A stretch of 64,000 bases of DNA from Crossaster papposus (Eukaryota; Echinodermata; Asteroidea; Velatida; Solasteridae): the NCBI GenBank assembly GCA_037893245.1, contig JBAIAA010000022.1:930001-994000 (forward strand), written 5' to 3'. Position 1 is the first letter of the stretch, and the number at the start of each line of letters is the position of its first letter. Positions 1-12,050 of the stretch are shown here, in pieces. The translations under genes were made by a program, and so were the position numbers. Under the pieces are notes generated by a model that searched no databases, was not told where the DNA came from, and saw only the letters and a program-made list of their open reading frames with translations.

Positions 1-40
1 TGTCTTTCTTTCATTGTTCAGTTGTGAGTGTCAATCACGA

Positions 41-778
41 AGCACGCGTTTGAACGTGTCATCGACGTCTATAAAACGTCAACTAATAAGATATGTTCAT
101 TTCACATTTCAGTGTCGGTGACTGAAAGCGACATAAACGTAACTTCCGTCTCATGAATATTAAACGAGTCAGTGGTGCGTGATTGACAGCGCACTAGGGG
201 CCACGCGTTTGAACGTGTCATCGACGTCTATAAAAAATGTCAACCAATAAGATGTGTTCATTTCACAGTGTCGGTGACTGAAAGTTGCATTTAACATCAT
301 GAATATTAAACGAGTCAGTGGTGCGTGATTGACAGCGCACCAGGGGCCACGCGTTTGAACGTGTCATCGACGTCTATAAAATGTCAACCAATAAGATGTG
401 TTCATTTCACAGTGTCGGTGACTGAAAGTTGCATTTAACATCATGAATATTAAACGAGTCAGTGGTGCGTGATTGACAGCGCACCAGGGGCCACGCGTTT
501 GAACGTGTCATCGACGTCTATAAAATGTCAACCAATAAGATGTGTTCATTTCACAGTGTCGGTGACTGAAAGTTGCATTTAACATCATGAATATTAAACG
601 AGTCAGTGGTGCGTGATTGACAGCGCACTAGGGGCCAAGCGTTTGAACGTGTCATCGACGTCTATAAAATGTCAACCAATAAGATGTGTTCATTTCACAG
701 TGTCGGTGACTGAAAGTTGCATTTAACATCATGAATATTAAACGAGTCAGTGGTGTGTGATTGACAGTGCGCTAGGGG
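41..778 (+). promoter_or_regulatory. Tandem promoter-like repeat array, five units of about 144 bp
   Basis: Five near-identical direct repeats begin near 45, 204, 350, 494 and 639. Each unit carries a GACGTC palindrome followed at once by a TATA-like CTATAAAA, then CCAATAAG, then CATGAATATTAAACGAGTCA. The array ends where the first exon of the C1q-like gene begins, so multiplication of a core promoter is the natural reading. That role is inferred. Units 2 to 5 are almost identical, which means recent expansion or gene conversion. Two more diverged units lie near 38640-38950. Confidence 0.6.
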
Positions 779-942
779 CCAATTACAAACCGGGCAACGT
801 TCCTCAGTCACTGCTTAGGAAATCACTGGCAAGTTTTTTAAGGCAGGAGCGCACGCTTTATTTCTCACAACGATCGCAACTCATCTTCGCCTTGGGCAGG
901 ACAGCCAGAGAGAGACCTGAACGCAAGAACGAGATTTACAAG
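779..942 (+). other. Non-coding exon 1 of the C1q-like gene (predicted)
   Basis: Unique sequence follows the promoter repeats and ends with ACAAG before a strong donor, GTAAGG, at 943. The same exon end and donor recur in the second copy at about 38950-39112, which supports a real transcribed exon. The transcription start is not known, so the left edge is approximate. No useful start codon lies in it. Confidence 0.5.
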
Positions 943-1091
943 GTAAGGTTCTGTGACAGATGGAAACAGGCTTTTCAAGTCTTGAGATGAAATTAATGTT
1001 TGTATTCCTTCTTGATTAGTGGTTCTTACAAAAGTATGTTTTAAACAAAACTCGTGAATAGAGTAAGTTGTGTCAGATTATATTTTGACTC

Positions 1092-1418
1092 TCTGCTCCG
1101 CTGTCCATGTAAATGGTTGTAAAAGGCCGTTCATGTACTTGGGGTCCCCTATACATGTATACCCTTGGTACTGTGCTTGATGTTCAGGCTGTTCCACCAT
1201 CCTTCTGACATGCTTTAATGAGCACACACAGCCTACCCCAGCATCCTACCAAGCATCGTTTAGCATCATGTCAGAATCTGCCGCGTATCCTGTTCCAGAA
1301 TCTTCCACCTCATGTCCACTGAACTCGGCACCATCCATAACCCATACTGTTGTTAGCGCAAGCATCCCATCCTATTGATTTGTTTCACCACTCCATGCAA
1401 ACCCTTAGGGCATAAGTC
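1092..1418 (-). pseudogene. Unidentified coding-like block in intron 1 (copy 1)
   Basis: The minus strand reads as protein-like sequence closely matching the longer open block at 39242-39556, with a few frame and stop differences. Recognisable parts are a WV-DGAEFSGHEVED stretch and a Cys-rich GVGCVC motif. I do not recognise the family. It lies in the same place relative to exon 1 in both copies, so it was part of the ancestral segment that was duplicated. It may be an antisense gene relic or an older insertion. Confidence 0.4.
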
Positions 1419-1707
1419 TTATTTAAAAGGGTTGGAGCAAACGTCAAATGTATTGTATTCCTTCTTTGCATCCACAGACTCCCCTTGCTATCTCCCCATT
1501 TTGTCATCATCTTTGTTACTTTCTTTTTAGGGACAGCTGCTCGCTTTGATAAAACATAATGATATCACAACATCAACAACAAACAAACAAACAAATTATA
1601 GCCTTTACGCTGACAACAGCCTCAAAGCGCTGTAAAATTACATTAAAATAAACAAATAAAGAGACTTGTTGTGAGTTAAGGTGTTTGTTTTTTTGTATTA
1701 TTTTCAG

Positions 1708-1777
1708 GTGACATTCAACTTCAGTCACTAAGATTTCTTCCCGGCGGCTGAGCTCTGATTAAGAACACCACGTCAAG
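1708..1777 (+). other. Non-coding exon 2 of the C1q-like gene (predicted)
   Basis: A pyrimidine-rich tract and TTTTCAG precede 1708, and GTCAAG followed by GTAGGC marks a donor after 1777. The 70-nt stretch has no start codon in a useful frame. It is therefore a likely 5' UTR exon between exon 1 and the coding exon at 2696. Confidence 0.45.
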
Positions 1778-2696
1778 GTAGGCCTTACTGTATTAAAAAC
1801 AAATAACGTTATATTTTTTAACAAAACCATTGACGTATCTTGGGAGGAGCTATAGCTAAACAATCAGCGAGACAAATTCTTAAATATTACCGTATTTACA
1901 GAGTTTTTCAGTCAGGATATTATATCTTTCCCAGTTATTTTAACACTAGTATCATACATTCTTATAACGACACTTTACTTTCGTCCCCGAACATTGCCTA
2001 GCTCAATTCTCAATTTAAAAAATAGTTATCAACGAATTCCATTCTAGATCAAGTATTATTGCAATTTGTATACTTTTCTGATTCCTCCTAAAATTGTGAA
2101 ATTCGTTTCACGGGGCTTTGGAAATTAAATAAAAAAATAACTAATGTTGGTGTTTTTTTTGTCGTTTGTTTTAAGACTCTTGGTCATTTATATACAAAAA
2201 TTAACCATAACGTCTGATAGTAAACAGAACAAAATGTAACGACAACAGCGTCTAAATCTATTAAAATAAAAACAAAGCAAAATACCCAAAACCACACATT
2301 AATTTACGACGAATCGCAATGCTCTAATTAAAATTATACTGCAACTTTAATCAAATCCCTTTGTAATTTTTGAAATTGAGAATCAAGAGTTGAGATCGAC
2401 GATGTTTGCGGACGAAATTAAAGTGCAAATATAATGAATTTCTGGAGAAGAAGAGAGGTGGGTTTGGCCCTACTTTATAGCTTGATTCAAAACCCGTACG
2501 ACACTCTTCCTCAAAAAAGTTGTTCCGTCAAATTTGTTTTGCCGCTTTATACAAACCGACCAAAACGAACATCTGAAGTTATTTTGTATGCGCTCTACCC
2601 GAGAACCTTTAAATTCATTTTTTTTTGCTTCTTTTTCTGTTTAATAATTAGTCCCTCTTGTGATTTATATTGTCTACTTTTGGAATTTTATACAGA

Positions 2697-5600
2697 ATGA
2701 AGATCTTGGTGGCAACCGTTCTTTCAATCGCCCTCCTTCTGGGTAACTCTGTCAAGCTCCGAGCTTCCGTCACTGGGCCGGTTGCCACGGACGGTGATGT
2801 TCCAGCGTCTCGGGCGTGTCCGATGTGCTGTCAGGGACCTGCTGCCGCACATGGTATACCAGGTTTAAATGGGCAGATTGGACCGATGGGACCCTACGGC
2901 CAGCCGGGGTCAAAGGGCGACGCAGGTCAGCCAGGTCAAATTGGCGATATCGGGCCAATCGGTCCAATGGGTGAGCGGGGAGCACTTGGGAACGCTGGGC
3001 CTAAAGGTGACGATGGGATAGGTCAGCCCGGCAAGATAGGTCCGAAAGGTCTGCAGGGTGTAGTCGGAAGTCCTGGTCAGACTGGTGTCAAAGGTCAGAA
3101 GGGTGAGCCAGGGGAGACACCAGATGACTCCAACCAGCGGGTAGCATTCACCGCGGTGAGGACGAGCTACTCTGATGCCTCTACGAGTCACGACCACTGA
3201 TCTCTATAACTGGATAGGTCGAGCGTACATTGATGGGATAGCGAGCCGTGAAGTCACCGGCGGCCATGATGGGATATTCAAAACATTGCCTTCGTGCATG
3301 CAAAAGACGCGTAGACACGTCGAGAGTGAGACAGTGGAAGCAGCGATGGTGGGTAAAAATGCATTAAAATCCTTTGTAAATAAGTAAATTTATTAAATAA
3401 ACTTGCAGACTGTGCGATCAGTATCTATCTTTGTAAAAAATGTCAGGACTACGGTTTTAAGAGAGATTTAGGAGAACATTGTTGGGCGAAAACGATATTT
3501 TCGTTTCCACATGAATTCCAGCGGGATTTTTTTTTCATATTGTGGTCCTATCCATCATTTTATCTGAAAGAAAAACTGGGATATTTCGAAAGAACAGTAG
3601 ATTTATAGAATCAGTTGGTCTAGGATACCCTTACAATATGATTGAATTCCACAATACAGGTATTTTCAGACCAATTTTGTACCCATTCTATGAAGACTGT
3701 CCCGTTGACTTACGTCAAACAGTTCATGGTGGTAATTTGTGTACACATTCGTACACAACATATTGTGTCATGAACTATTTGACGTGCATAAATTTAATGT
3801 TCTGTAGAATTATCCCAATATCGCAATGATCACAGTTTTTTCTCTCACAATTCTGAAAGTGTAGAGCCACCTATTAATAATAATAATAGTATTATTAAAT
3901 GCATGGTGTAGGCCAAGGCTATCATGGTGGAACTTAGGATGTAGACACGTATTTCCAATACTTCAGAACAATTTCATTTTCGCCCACAAATCTCTCTTAA
4001 AAACGTAGTCCTGATGACATTCCTTGCAGTGCTCAAATTAAATTTCACTCTCTGAAGAAATGGGTATGCCAAATAAATTGAGAATTTTGTGTTTTTAAAA
4101 TAGCGTCATGTTACAACATTCTTTCCTTGGCATTTAATTTATACCTGTATTTTTTTTTCTTTGTACACTACAGCTAATTGGTTTACCCAAGTCCACTTCT
4201 TGCTACTAAGATGTCAGTCTGTACAGCTTATTACGGCTGGACAAGTCATAGGACGAACTGCTCCCATTATGACAGAGGGACAACAGATGACAGCGAATGT
4301 CAAAACCTATTTTGTTTAACCATCAGTAAATACGGTAGCTTAATTGACCAACTACGTTTTCCAAGATAAGCTATCTCGGTGTTCCACATTTCTTAGATGT
4401 GCTGCAAATATATTGCAGAACTCTGCATCTTGGCATTTCATTTTTTAACAATATAAGTACAGATAATAAAACAGTCGCAACAGTCACAAACCTATCTTTG
4501 TAACATGGAAATATATTGAACATGTGTTTTATGAAAACTGACAAATCTGGTTAAAATTGTATTGTTAATATTCAAAGCAAATTATACAGATGTTAAAATG
4601 ACATGGATTTACCCAGTCAGTGTTCTCCACAATCACTGGGTAGCGGCCGCCCTGTGTACATGTTACGCTGTTCTGTCATATTTGTATGCTGCCCTGTTAA
4701 AATGTTATGCCGCCCTGTCAAATTTTGCTTTTCAATCATGGTTTTATTTTGCTTTCTTACAAAACAACAATTGTGGTGTACAAATCTTTAATATTGTGTT
4801 CATATCGCACAAATATCTAGAAACACTCACAATTCAAAGTTAAAGCCGTACAAGGGTGTCCTATTAAAATTTGGCCTGTGAAGAATGCTGCCAAATGTAT
4901 CTTTGCATAGTATCAACAAATATTATTCTAAAATGACATCGCAAGTTTTGTTTTGGTTTTAAATTCATAAACAGTCCGGGGTTAATTGTTTTTTATTTGG
5001 TTTTATAACATCAGTAAACAATACATAATAAGCATATTGTTACTATGGCAGTAGTTATTACATGTTATATGTAGTGTATCAATGTAAAATAAAAGCATAA
5101 AGCAAAATTGAATCCATTGTGTGACTTATGTCATTATTTACACATGTGATTGATATTTTTAATTGTGATTTATTTCAAGTTTCTCAAGTTCATAGTTTAA
5201 GCCATAGAGGTGTATCTTTATTATACAGCTCTATGGTTTAAGCTCAAAACCACATAATTAATTTTTTCTGTCCACTTGTCCAGCAAGAATTTTTGGGACC
5301 CTTTCTAAAAAATTTACTAAACATTAGGTTGATTCCAAATCTGGACACTGCCTTAAAACCCCACGAACAAACCACATGATGTGCCAATTAAATTTTCCTG
5401 AAACACACTGACATTTGTTCAATTTTTTCAACATTTTTTTATTTTATTATAAAATGCACTTTTTAGTGTCTGGATATAAAATTAAACCAACAATTTCAAG
5501 AATTTCCTTAATCCAAAAAAACTCGTTTTGCCTTTTCCTTGTTCCGGTTTGTGCATAAGGTTATGATGTGGATTTCTTCCCCCCACCTCCCCCCCCCCAA

Positions 5601-6318
5601 AAAAAAAAAATAAATAAATAATTTAGAAGTTGGAAATTCTTGAAAATACTTGTCCGACATATCCCATAGACTTTGCACTGCATTGCATCGTCTCACACGA
5701 ATGTCTCATATCTTTTCAAAAAAATAGGCCTATTTAACATTGAAAGTTGGCGTATACAGGTAATTCTTGGGTGTTATTATGTTTAACTTGATTTTCCTGA
5801 TCAAACTGGATCGTTTTTGCGACGTTAACTTCGTTTCCTGTGATATTAAATGAGTTTTCTCGGTCGTGCGCTATACAAACGTGTGTACGCCTGCAATGTT
5901 TTGAATATCCCAATATGGCCGCTGATGGCTTCACGTGCAGAGCCGCTCGACCTATCCAGTTATAGAGATCAGTGGTCACGACACCCGTTTGCCCTTCCAG
6001 CAGACCGAGACGCTTCTGCCGGGTACCAGCTTCGATCTCGGGACCGGCACGTTCACGTGTACTGTGCCGGGCACCTACGTGTTTACGTTTTCTGTGAACA
6101 AATATTATTCCAGCAGCCTGTACGTTCATCTCCGGAAGAACGACGACTTTGTTGTCTCTGGCTATAGCAATGATTTAAGTCACCATGAGCAGGTGTCTGG
6201 GAGCGCGGTGCTGGTTCTGCAGCGAGGAGACACGGTGGGGCTTACCGTGTACGGTAGGGCGTATATTGATTCCACCGACTACACATCATTCAGTGGCTTC
6301 CTCCTTTACCCCGAATAA
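2697..6318 (+). CDS. Secreted collagen-like C1q-domain protein, coding exon split by a TIR element
   Basis: The coding exon starts after TATACAG at 2695, with ATG at 2697. Residues 1-24 form a signal peptide. A CPMCC cysteine cluster (41-45) probably links chains. Gly-X-Y repeats run from about 53 to 139 with one short break near GDDGIG. A C1q domain starts at about 147. The frame is cut after 3194 by an inserted element and resumes at 5983, giving 166 plus 111 residues, 277 in all. The second part has the usual C1q strands and ends in FSGFLLYPE. Family knowledge: such proteins form trimers, are secreted, and act as lectin-like recognition molecules in invertebrate immunity. AATAAA signals follow the stop at once. 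As it stands this allele would be truncated after a few extra residues unless the insert is spliced out. Confidence 0.85.
3187..3194. repeat. Left 8-bp target-site duplication GTCACGAC
   Basis: GTCACGAC at 3187-3194 recurs at 5975-5982 on the other side of the inserted element. Removing the element and one copy restores the C1q reading frame with no loss of bases. An 8-bp duplication is usual for hAT transposons. Confidence 0.85.
3195..5974. mobile_element. hAT-like TIR element inserted in the C1q exon
   Basis: The ends are perfect inverted repeats of about 31 bp starting CACTGATCTCTATAACTGGA. They continue as imperfect inverted repeats for roughly another 70 bp, including GGGATATTCAAAACATTGC on both arms. 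The 2780-bp interior has only short open frames (for example 3542-3829), none of them a recognisable transposase, so it looks non-autonomous. The 8-bp flanking duplication points to hAT. Perfect ends and duplication suggest a recent insertion. Confidence 0.8.
3442..4022. mobile_element. MITE nested inside the hAT-like element
   Basis: GTCAGGACTACG followed by TTTTAAGAGAGATTT at the left is mirrored near 3990-4022. The arms also share GGGCGAAAA. The interior has no gene that I recognise. It is a smaller inverted-repeat unit inside the larger insert, so it was carried there or landed later. Confidence 0.5.
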
Positions 6319-8576
6319 ATAATAAATAATTGCTGAAACAGTAGTCGTATTAAAAAGAAATAATATTCAATGTCATAATAATCAATATTTGTTAAGCGTC
6401 TTATTTAGTCTCCATAAAAAGTTTCAAAACACTTTACAAACCGACATAAAAACTACATGAAAAACAATTTAATCAAAAGTATAGAACTTGTTTTATAGGT
6501 TGCGTATGTTTTTATTTCACACTCGACACTTGTCGCAATAGCTGAAATACATACGGTGTTTTAATTCTAAACCTTGTTTCAATACGATTTAATGCAGTTA
6601 ATTAGTTGTACAATGAACTATCGACGTACTAATAAATATCTTACTTATTTGAAAGAAAACAAATGATTCTAGGCATCCAGCAAAATGATTACGGTTGATA
6701 TCGTGTAATTGTTCAGAATTGTTTAAACAAATTCACAATCGCCCGCTGGCGGATGCGACAAAACATAATAATAACTGCCCGACTTTGGTTAAAAAAGAAT
6801 GCCGTTTTTCTTGCTTTTCTCGGCATCCATGATTGTAAAACTTCGGACAGGTCAGTTAAACGATATTTACTATAGAATACAACCGAACCCCCCAAATCCA
6901 CCCATTCATAATAATTTAAGCAATTACCAATGGTGTATCCTAGTCCTTTAAATGTTCATACATGTCCGCCATATAAACATATCGTTACTGAATAAACATA
7001 TTTACCCATTCTATGTTGTTTCAATTTTTTTTTTAAATATACAATTTACTGTTTTTAATATTCATTTTTAATAAAATGTTCAGATATACTGATACCAGTG
7101 CAGCGTAACTGGAGGTCCAAGGTTCAAACCCAGCTAAAGTCAATGTATGAATACAAAATATAATATTTTGTTTCAATTCCCAATTTGTAAGCATTTAATA
7201 GCATCTGTATAAATAAAAAAGTAAGGTAGAATATTAGCATTTGCTCTATTTGGTATAAATTAAATGGCTATACTGTACGTGCACATGATAAACTCTATTG
7301 TTATAAACCATTCGGCTGTGCAATTAACTGCAAGTATAAAGCGTTTGATACTTTGTTAGTTAGCAATTCTAGGATTCCTAGGATATTAAGTATGAGCATC
7401 ATGACCTCTCAGTTTTCACTTCACTCGAAACTTCTCTCTCGGCATGTCCTAGTCCCACTCTCCCTTCAGTATCATGTTAGCTGCCATGTGGCTGATCTCA
7501 TCCGAGCACCTGACCCCGACCCCGTTACCGCCAACGAGCACGCCAAGCCCAGGGCCGACCATGTCGCAGTAGAGTAGCCGCGTAGGTGTGGTGGTAGTCA
7601 CGCAAGTATCGGTGTGAATGGAAAGTGGCTTCAGATCTGCAACGGTAATAAAAAGTGTTGCATCTTTTTCGGTTTAATATCCAGAGACAATCACGGCAAC
7701 TTGATGAAAGGGCGACGAAAACATAGGACGAACACTTGTGACGCGGTATGTCAAAATCAGGCATTTTGGGGCAAGAAGTCAATTTTGAGTTTCTGCAATA
7801 TTAGTAAAATGCACCCCTTGCTCTTTTAAATGCCACCTTGCGTTTTTTGTATTGAATATTCCAAAGTAAAGATATACAGTTTTGAAATCACATTGTCTGA
7901 AATGTAAAAAATGAGAAAGAGACCTTTCAAGTTGGAGTTTTGTATTACACAAAATGCTTTGTCAATGAAGTTTTAATTGAAACTTTTACATAACAGTTGA
8001 AACATATTAATAGCACCACAAAAAAATGTAAATTCCCCAAATCACTGAAAATCACCCCACATTATTTTGTAGCTGTTTCTCCTTTCGTAGCACAGCCCAA
8101 TTCCGCCTGGTTTTGACATACCATGTCACATTTTTGAATGGATGCTTCGTTCTATTTCAATATGCTGCACTTCACTGGATATACTTGTAACAAATTTGTG
8201 ATTGACTTTTGTTTTATCCCACCGTTTTGTAAAACCTGCCGATAGTAATTATTGACTAGTTTTGTGGTGACGGCGCTCAATATAACGGGGCACTACGATT
8301 CCTCGCATTAAATTACACCTACGACGCGCCAATGTGTTTTGTGAAAAAAGCTCACAGGACGTGTCGCAGCTGCCTTGCGGCGAAATGGCTGCATCAAGCT
8401 GTATACTCCCCACGGAGCCGAGATGGTATTTGGAATGTTTCGTGTGCACAATGAGCAGGGGTAATAATATTGTAGTGACACGCACCAGTATTGTTGGATA
8501 CGTGCGCTTTACAAATATTTTTATTGTTATCTATAGTTTTTAAACAGTAATAAGATCGATGGGGTCCCGCGGATCA
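6319..8576. other. AT-rich stretch without a recognisable gene
   Basis: Open frames are short and without family signatures. At 6713-6870 lies one copy of a dispersed repeat (TCGGCATCCATGATTGTAAA) with relatives near 50770-50835 and 57425-57560. At about 8340-8445 there is a plus-strand fragment of the same SINE body found at 10032-10250. Confidence 0.5.
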
Positions 8577-8581
8577 CCTAC

Positions 8582-8725
8582 CAGGAATTATGCCTTGTAG
8601 GCACTGCAGGAGTCTATCTGACGTTGGTTGATCACCGTGACCAAAGTACCAGGCCTTCATTTGCTCCTTAGTTGTCATATCTTTCTCACCCACTTTACCG
8701 TGACCTATTTTCAGGTACCACTTAC
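8582..8725 (-). CDS. Unidentified phase 1-1 exon, copy 1
   Basis: The minus strand shows an acceptor (TTTTGTAG) and a donor (CCTG before GTAGGTG) around an open 144-nt segment, with a phase-1 border at each side. The 48-codon product includes KWYLKIGHGK, then MTTKEQMKAWYFGHGD, then LLQCLQGIIPG. I do not recognise the domain. It is preserved in the second copy with at least one silent change, which fits coding constraint or simple recency. No partner exons are clear. Confidence 0.45.
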
Positions 8726-9429
8726 CTACAAAACATTTGGGGAAAGAAAACAAAATTTAGCTACATGTATTCAATAGGAATAGTATGGTGGTTTCATTGG
8801 GACTAACAAATGATCAGCGCGGAAGCCAAGCACAAGTTCTCCTCTCGCTTGGTTGCAGCAAGTGAGTTAGGGGAGACTTGGGTTTGAGTCACCAAACATT
8901 GAGTCTGAGTCAGAGTCCCAGTCACCACTGTCGAGTCTTGAGTGCGAGTCCTGAATCAAACAGGTAGAGTCCGAGTCCGAGTCATAAGTCAAATGGTTGG
9001 GTCTGAGCAATATTTATTGGTATTTGCCAGAGATTCAGTAAGAATTCAAAATCCAAATTCAGTAAGAATCAAATATCTATATTACTAAAATTGGAAATTC
9101 ATAGCTATTTTCCCATTCATAGCTATTTTATAGCTATTCCTATTTTGCAATCTATAGGTTGGTTGAGCACAAACATTACCGTTGTGACTTTGAATTTACA
9201 AGGCGGGATTCAGACCTATACACGTCATGCATATCATTTGCATATCTCAGGAGGGAATCTCAGGAGGTACGCAAGATTCGCTGCTCGTAATACTGAAGTC
9301 TAGGAACCAGACTAGGCTAGACATTGGAGGAGTGTGTTTACTCATAAAGATGTCAAAATCCAGCTGGATTATCTAATGGCCTGTTCTCTTTATGATTATA
9401 CATTCATTAGTCACATATACATGGTAATA

Positions 9430-9890
9430 TTTACCGTTTGGGTACGCCGGAATCGGTGGAAAAATGTAGCAGTCTTGTCCCAAGTCCATTTCTCCCTCAT
9501 GAACGTCTAAGGAAGGCATGCCCTGGAGCCTGTCCCTGTCATCTTCTATCAACTACAGAAGCACCACGACTTGAGGCTTGGCCGTTATATCAAGTTGCAA
9601 CCCAGCGGGTAGTAGGTCTCCCACAGCAGTTGAGGCCCCAGTGCGGAGCAAGACTTTCTTAGCATTGATGGTCCTGTCGGCTTCGGTGGCTAGTGTAAAT
9701 ACGATGTGATAGATCGTCAACGAGGTCGTCCAATATTCTGCATTCTTGGCGCTGAGCCAAGGTCTGCTGGGCAAAAAGGAGCTTCTGCGGGCTCAGATGA
9801 TGACACTGATCCCTGTCTGGTTGGCACCATCGAGTAGCTTACGGCCGAGGGAACCATCGTGTGCAGTCAGCCACAACACCCCAACGTCCC
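9430..9890 (-). pseudogene. Broken coding-like block, copy 1
   Basis: After a possible acceptor near 9892 the minus strand reads DVGVLWLTAHDGSLGRKLLD and further open pieces, ending in IFPPIPAYPNGKYY. Stops and frame changes separate the pieces. The same block recurs at 13523-13985 with nearly the same lesions, so it was already broken before the duplication. The family is not recognised. Confidence 0.4.
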
Positions 9891-10019
9891 TGTAAAAATG
9901 TATTCCTACAGAGAAAATGATAGGTAACCAACTATTTAAGGTGTCATGTGATTAATGGCTGTTGACCGGTTCCCAGCCATTTTCCACTCGATAATAAAAG
10001 CAAGTACTTAGTGAAATAT

Positions 10020-10250
10020 TCCAAATACCATCTAAGCTCCCGGGGGAGCATACAGCTCGATGCTGCCATTTCGGCGCAAAGAAGCTATTCCAATGACCAT
10101 CTCTGCCCTCACAGGTACCCATTTACGCCTGGGTGGGGAGAAGCAGAGGCACACGCACAACCCCAGGTTGGACTCGAACCCACAACCTGCAGAATTACCA
10201 GCAGACCACAAATGAAATGCTCCCGGCCACGATGCCACTCCACAGCCCTA
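10020..10250 (-). mobile_element. tRNA-derived SINE, copy 1
   Basis: The minus strand begins with a tRNA-like head: an A-box-like GTGGAGTGGCATCGTGG and a B box GGTTCGAGTCC (10169-10179). The body contains CCCAGGCGTAAATGGGTACC, a module common in marine deuterostome SINEs. It lies just upstream of the foldback element. The duplicate is at 14113-14345. Confidence 0.65.
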
Positions 10251-10299
10251 AATAAGTGGTCTTCTACAATTGAAAACTTTGATATGAGAGTTTTTTTAC

Positions 10300-12050
10300 G
10301 GAGCTCTGGAAGTGCCATCCGACTTGTTTACATCCTGACATATTTTATCCCAGGATGACGACATAATAGAGGCAAAATGACGACATCCTTTAATATTTGT
10401 TCGCGTAATAGCGACATCCTGAGATAATATATCGCGAGATGACGACATGCTGAAAGTAGGATGACGACATGCCGAGATAACATATCGCGGGATGACGACA
10501 TGCTAAAAGTAGGATGACGACATCCCGAGATAATATATCGCGGGATGACGACATGTTGAAAGTAGGATGACGACATCCTGAGATAATATATCGCGGGATG
10601 ACGACATCCTGAGAGTAAGATGACGACATCCTGAGATAATATATCGCGGGATGACGACATGCTGAGAGTAGGATGACGACATCCTGAGATAATATATCCC
10701 GGGATGACAACATGCTGCTGAAACCATGTAGGATCCTGATTAGATCAGCAATACGAAAGCTTAAAGGGACCATCTGCGTTTCCGCGTTTCAGAATGAAAA
10801 ACCATGTAAAGACGGACACTTGGTGCAATGCTCGCAGTCACATTACGATAGGCCGGGTAGCAGCGCGGCGAGTCTCTGCCTCGATTTTTGTCATACCCCT
10901 TGCGAGGTTTTATGTTAATGAGGCTTCCCTTTGAGGGGCGGAGTGGTTTGACAACAAATTTCAAAAATTATTTTGTCCCATTTATCACAGAAAATAAACA
11001 CAACCACACACATAATGTTGTTGTAAACATTATACTTTATTGATTTAAGCAAACAAAATCCGTATTACATGTTTCCTTTAATCAATCCGTATGGTAGGCT
11101 TTGTCTATTTCCGTGACGCTTTTGCTTTGGCCTTGACGCTTTGACTTTGGTCGTGACAGTTGTGGACCACCGTAGTATTTCGTTAAAAGACGTCTTCTTG
11201 AGAGATATGATTTATTATCCTGGAAAGACGTCTTTCCAAGATACGATTATCATGGAAAGGCGTCTTTTTGTGATACGATTATCATAGAAAGACGTCTTTC
11301 TGAGATACGATATTAGGAAAGATATATTTCCGAGATACGACATCACGGAAAGACATATTTTTATATCAGTATTCCGTCTTTTTGAGATAAATTATCTCAG
11401 AAACGCGGAAACGCGGATGGTCACTTTAAGCTTCCGTATTGCTGATCTAATCAGGATCCTACATAGTTTCAGCAGCATGTCGTCATCCCAGGATATATTA
11501 TCCCAGGATGTCGTCATCCTACTTTCAACATGTCGTCATCCCGCGATATATTATCCCAGGATGTTGTCATCCTCCTTTTAGCGTGTCGTCATCCCGGGAT
11601 ATATTATCCCCGGATGTTGTCATCCTACTTTCAACATGTCGTCATCCTGCGATATATTATCTCAGGATGTCGTCATGCTATTTTCAACATGTCGTCATCC
11701 TATTTTCAACATGTCGTCATCCCGCGATATATTATCTCAGGATGTCGTCATCCTACTTTCAACATGTCGTCATCCTGCGATATATTATCTCAGGATGTCG
11801 TCATCTTATTTTCAACATGTTGTCATCCCGTGATATATTATCTCAGGATGTCGTCATCCTACTTTCAGCATGTTGTCATCCCGCGATATATTATCTCAGG
11901 ATGTCGTCATCCTACTTTCAGCATGTCGTCATCATGCGATATATTATCTCAGGATGTCGCCATTACGCGAACAAATATCAAAGGATATCAGGATGTCGTC
12001 CTGAGATAAAATATGTCAGGATGTAAACAAGTCGGATGGCACTTCCATAT
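10300..12050. mobile_element. Foldback element with satellite-like arms (unit 1)
   Basis: The outer ends are inverted copies of a sequence with GGAAGTGCCATCCGACTTGT. Inside each end lies an array of a 53-bp unit: minus-like orientation at 10330-10715, plus-like orientation at 11478-12020. The unit combines GATGACGACATCCTGAGATA with ATATATCGCGG and a spacer. Further in, a shared inverted segment carries GGATCCTGATTAGATCAGCA and GGACCATCTGCGTTTCCGCG. The single-stranded form could fold into a very long hairpin. No transposase is visible. The many short open frames over the arrays are repeat artefacts. Confidence 0.75.
11185..11400. repeat. Degenerate tandem repeat in the foldback centre
   Basis: Five or six units of about 38-42 bp contain GGAAAGACGTCTTTC and GAGATACGATTATCAT. 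AAGACGTCTT is itself palindromic. It fills much of the unique centre of the foldback element and is missing from the shorter foldback at 14392-15480. Confidence 0.6.

Noticed and set aside
757-990. 77-codon open frame over the last promoter repeat and exon 1
   Set aside because: It lies across repeat and splice donor, has no domain, and is not kept in the second copy.
2770-3197. Minus-strand open frames opposite the collagen region
   Set aside because: They are shadows of Gly-X-Y codons on the plus strand.
10330-12020. CRISPR-like array of regular repeats
   Set aside because: The unit is a continuous 53-bp tandem repeat without unique spacers, in inverted arms, in an animal genome.
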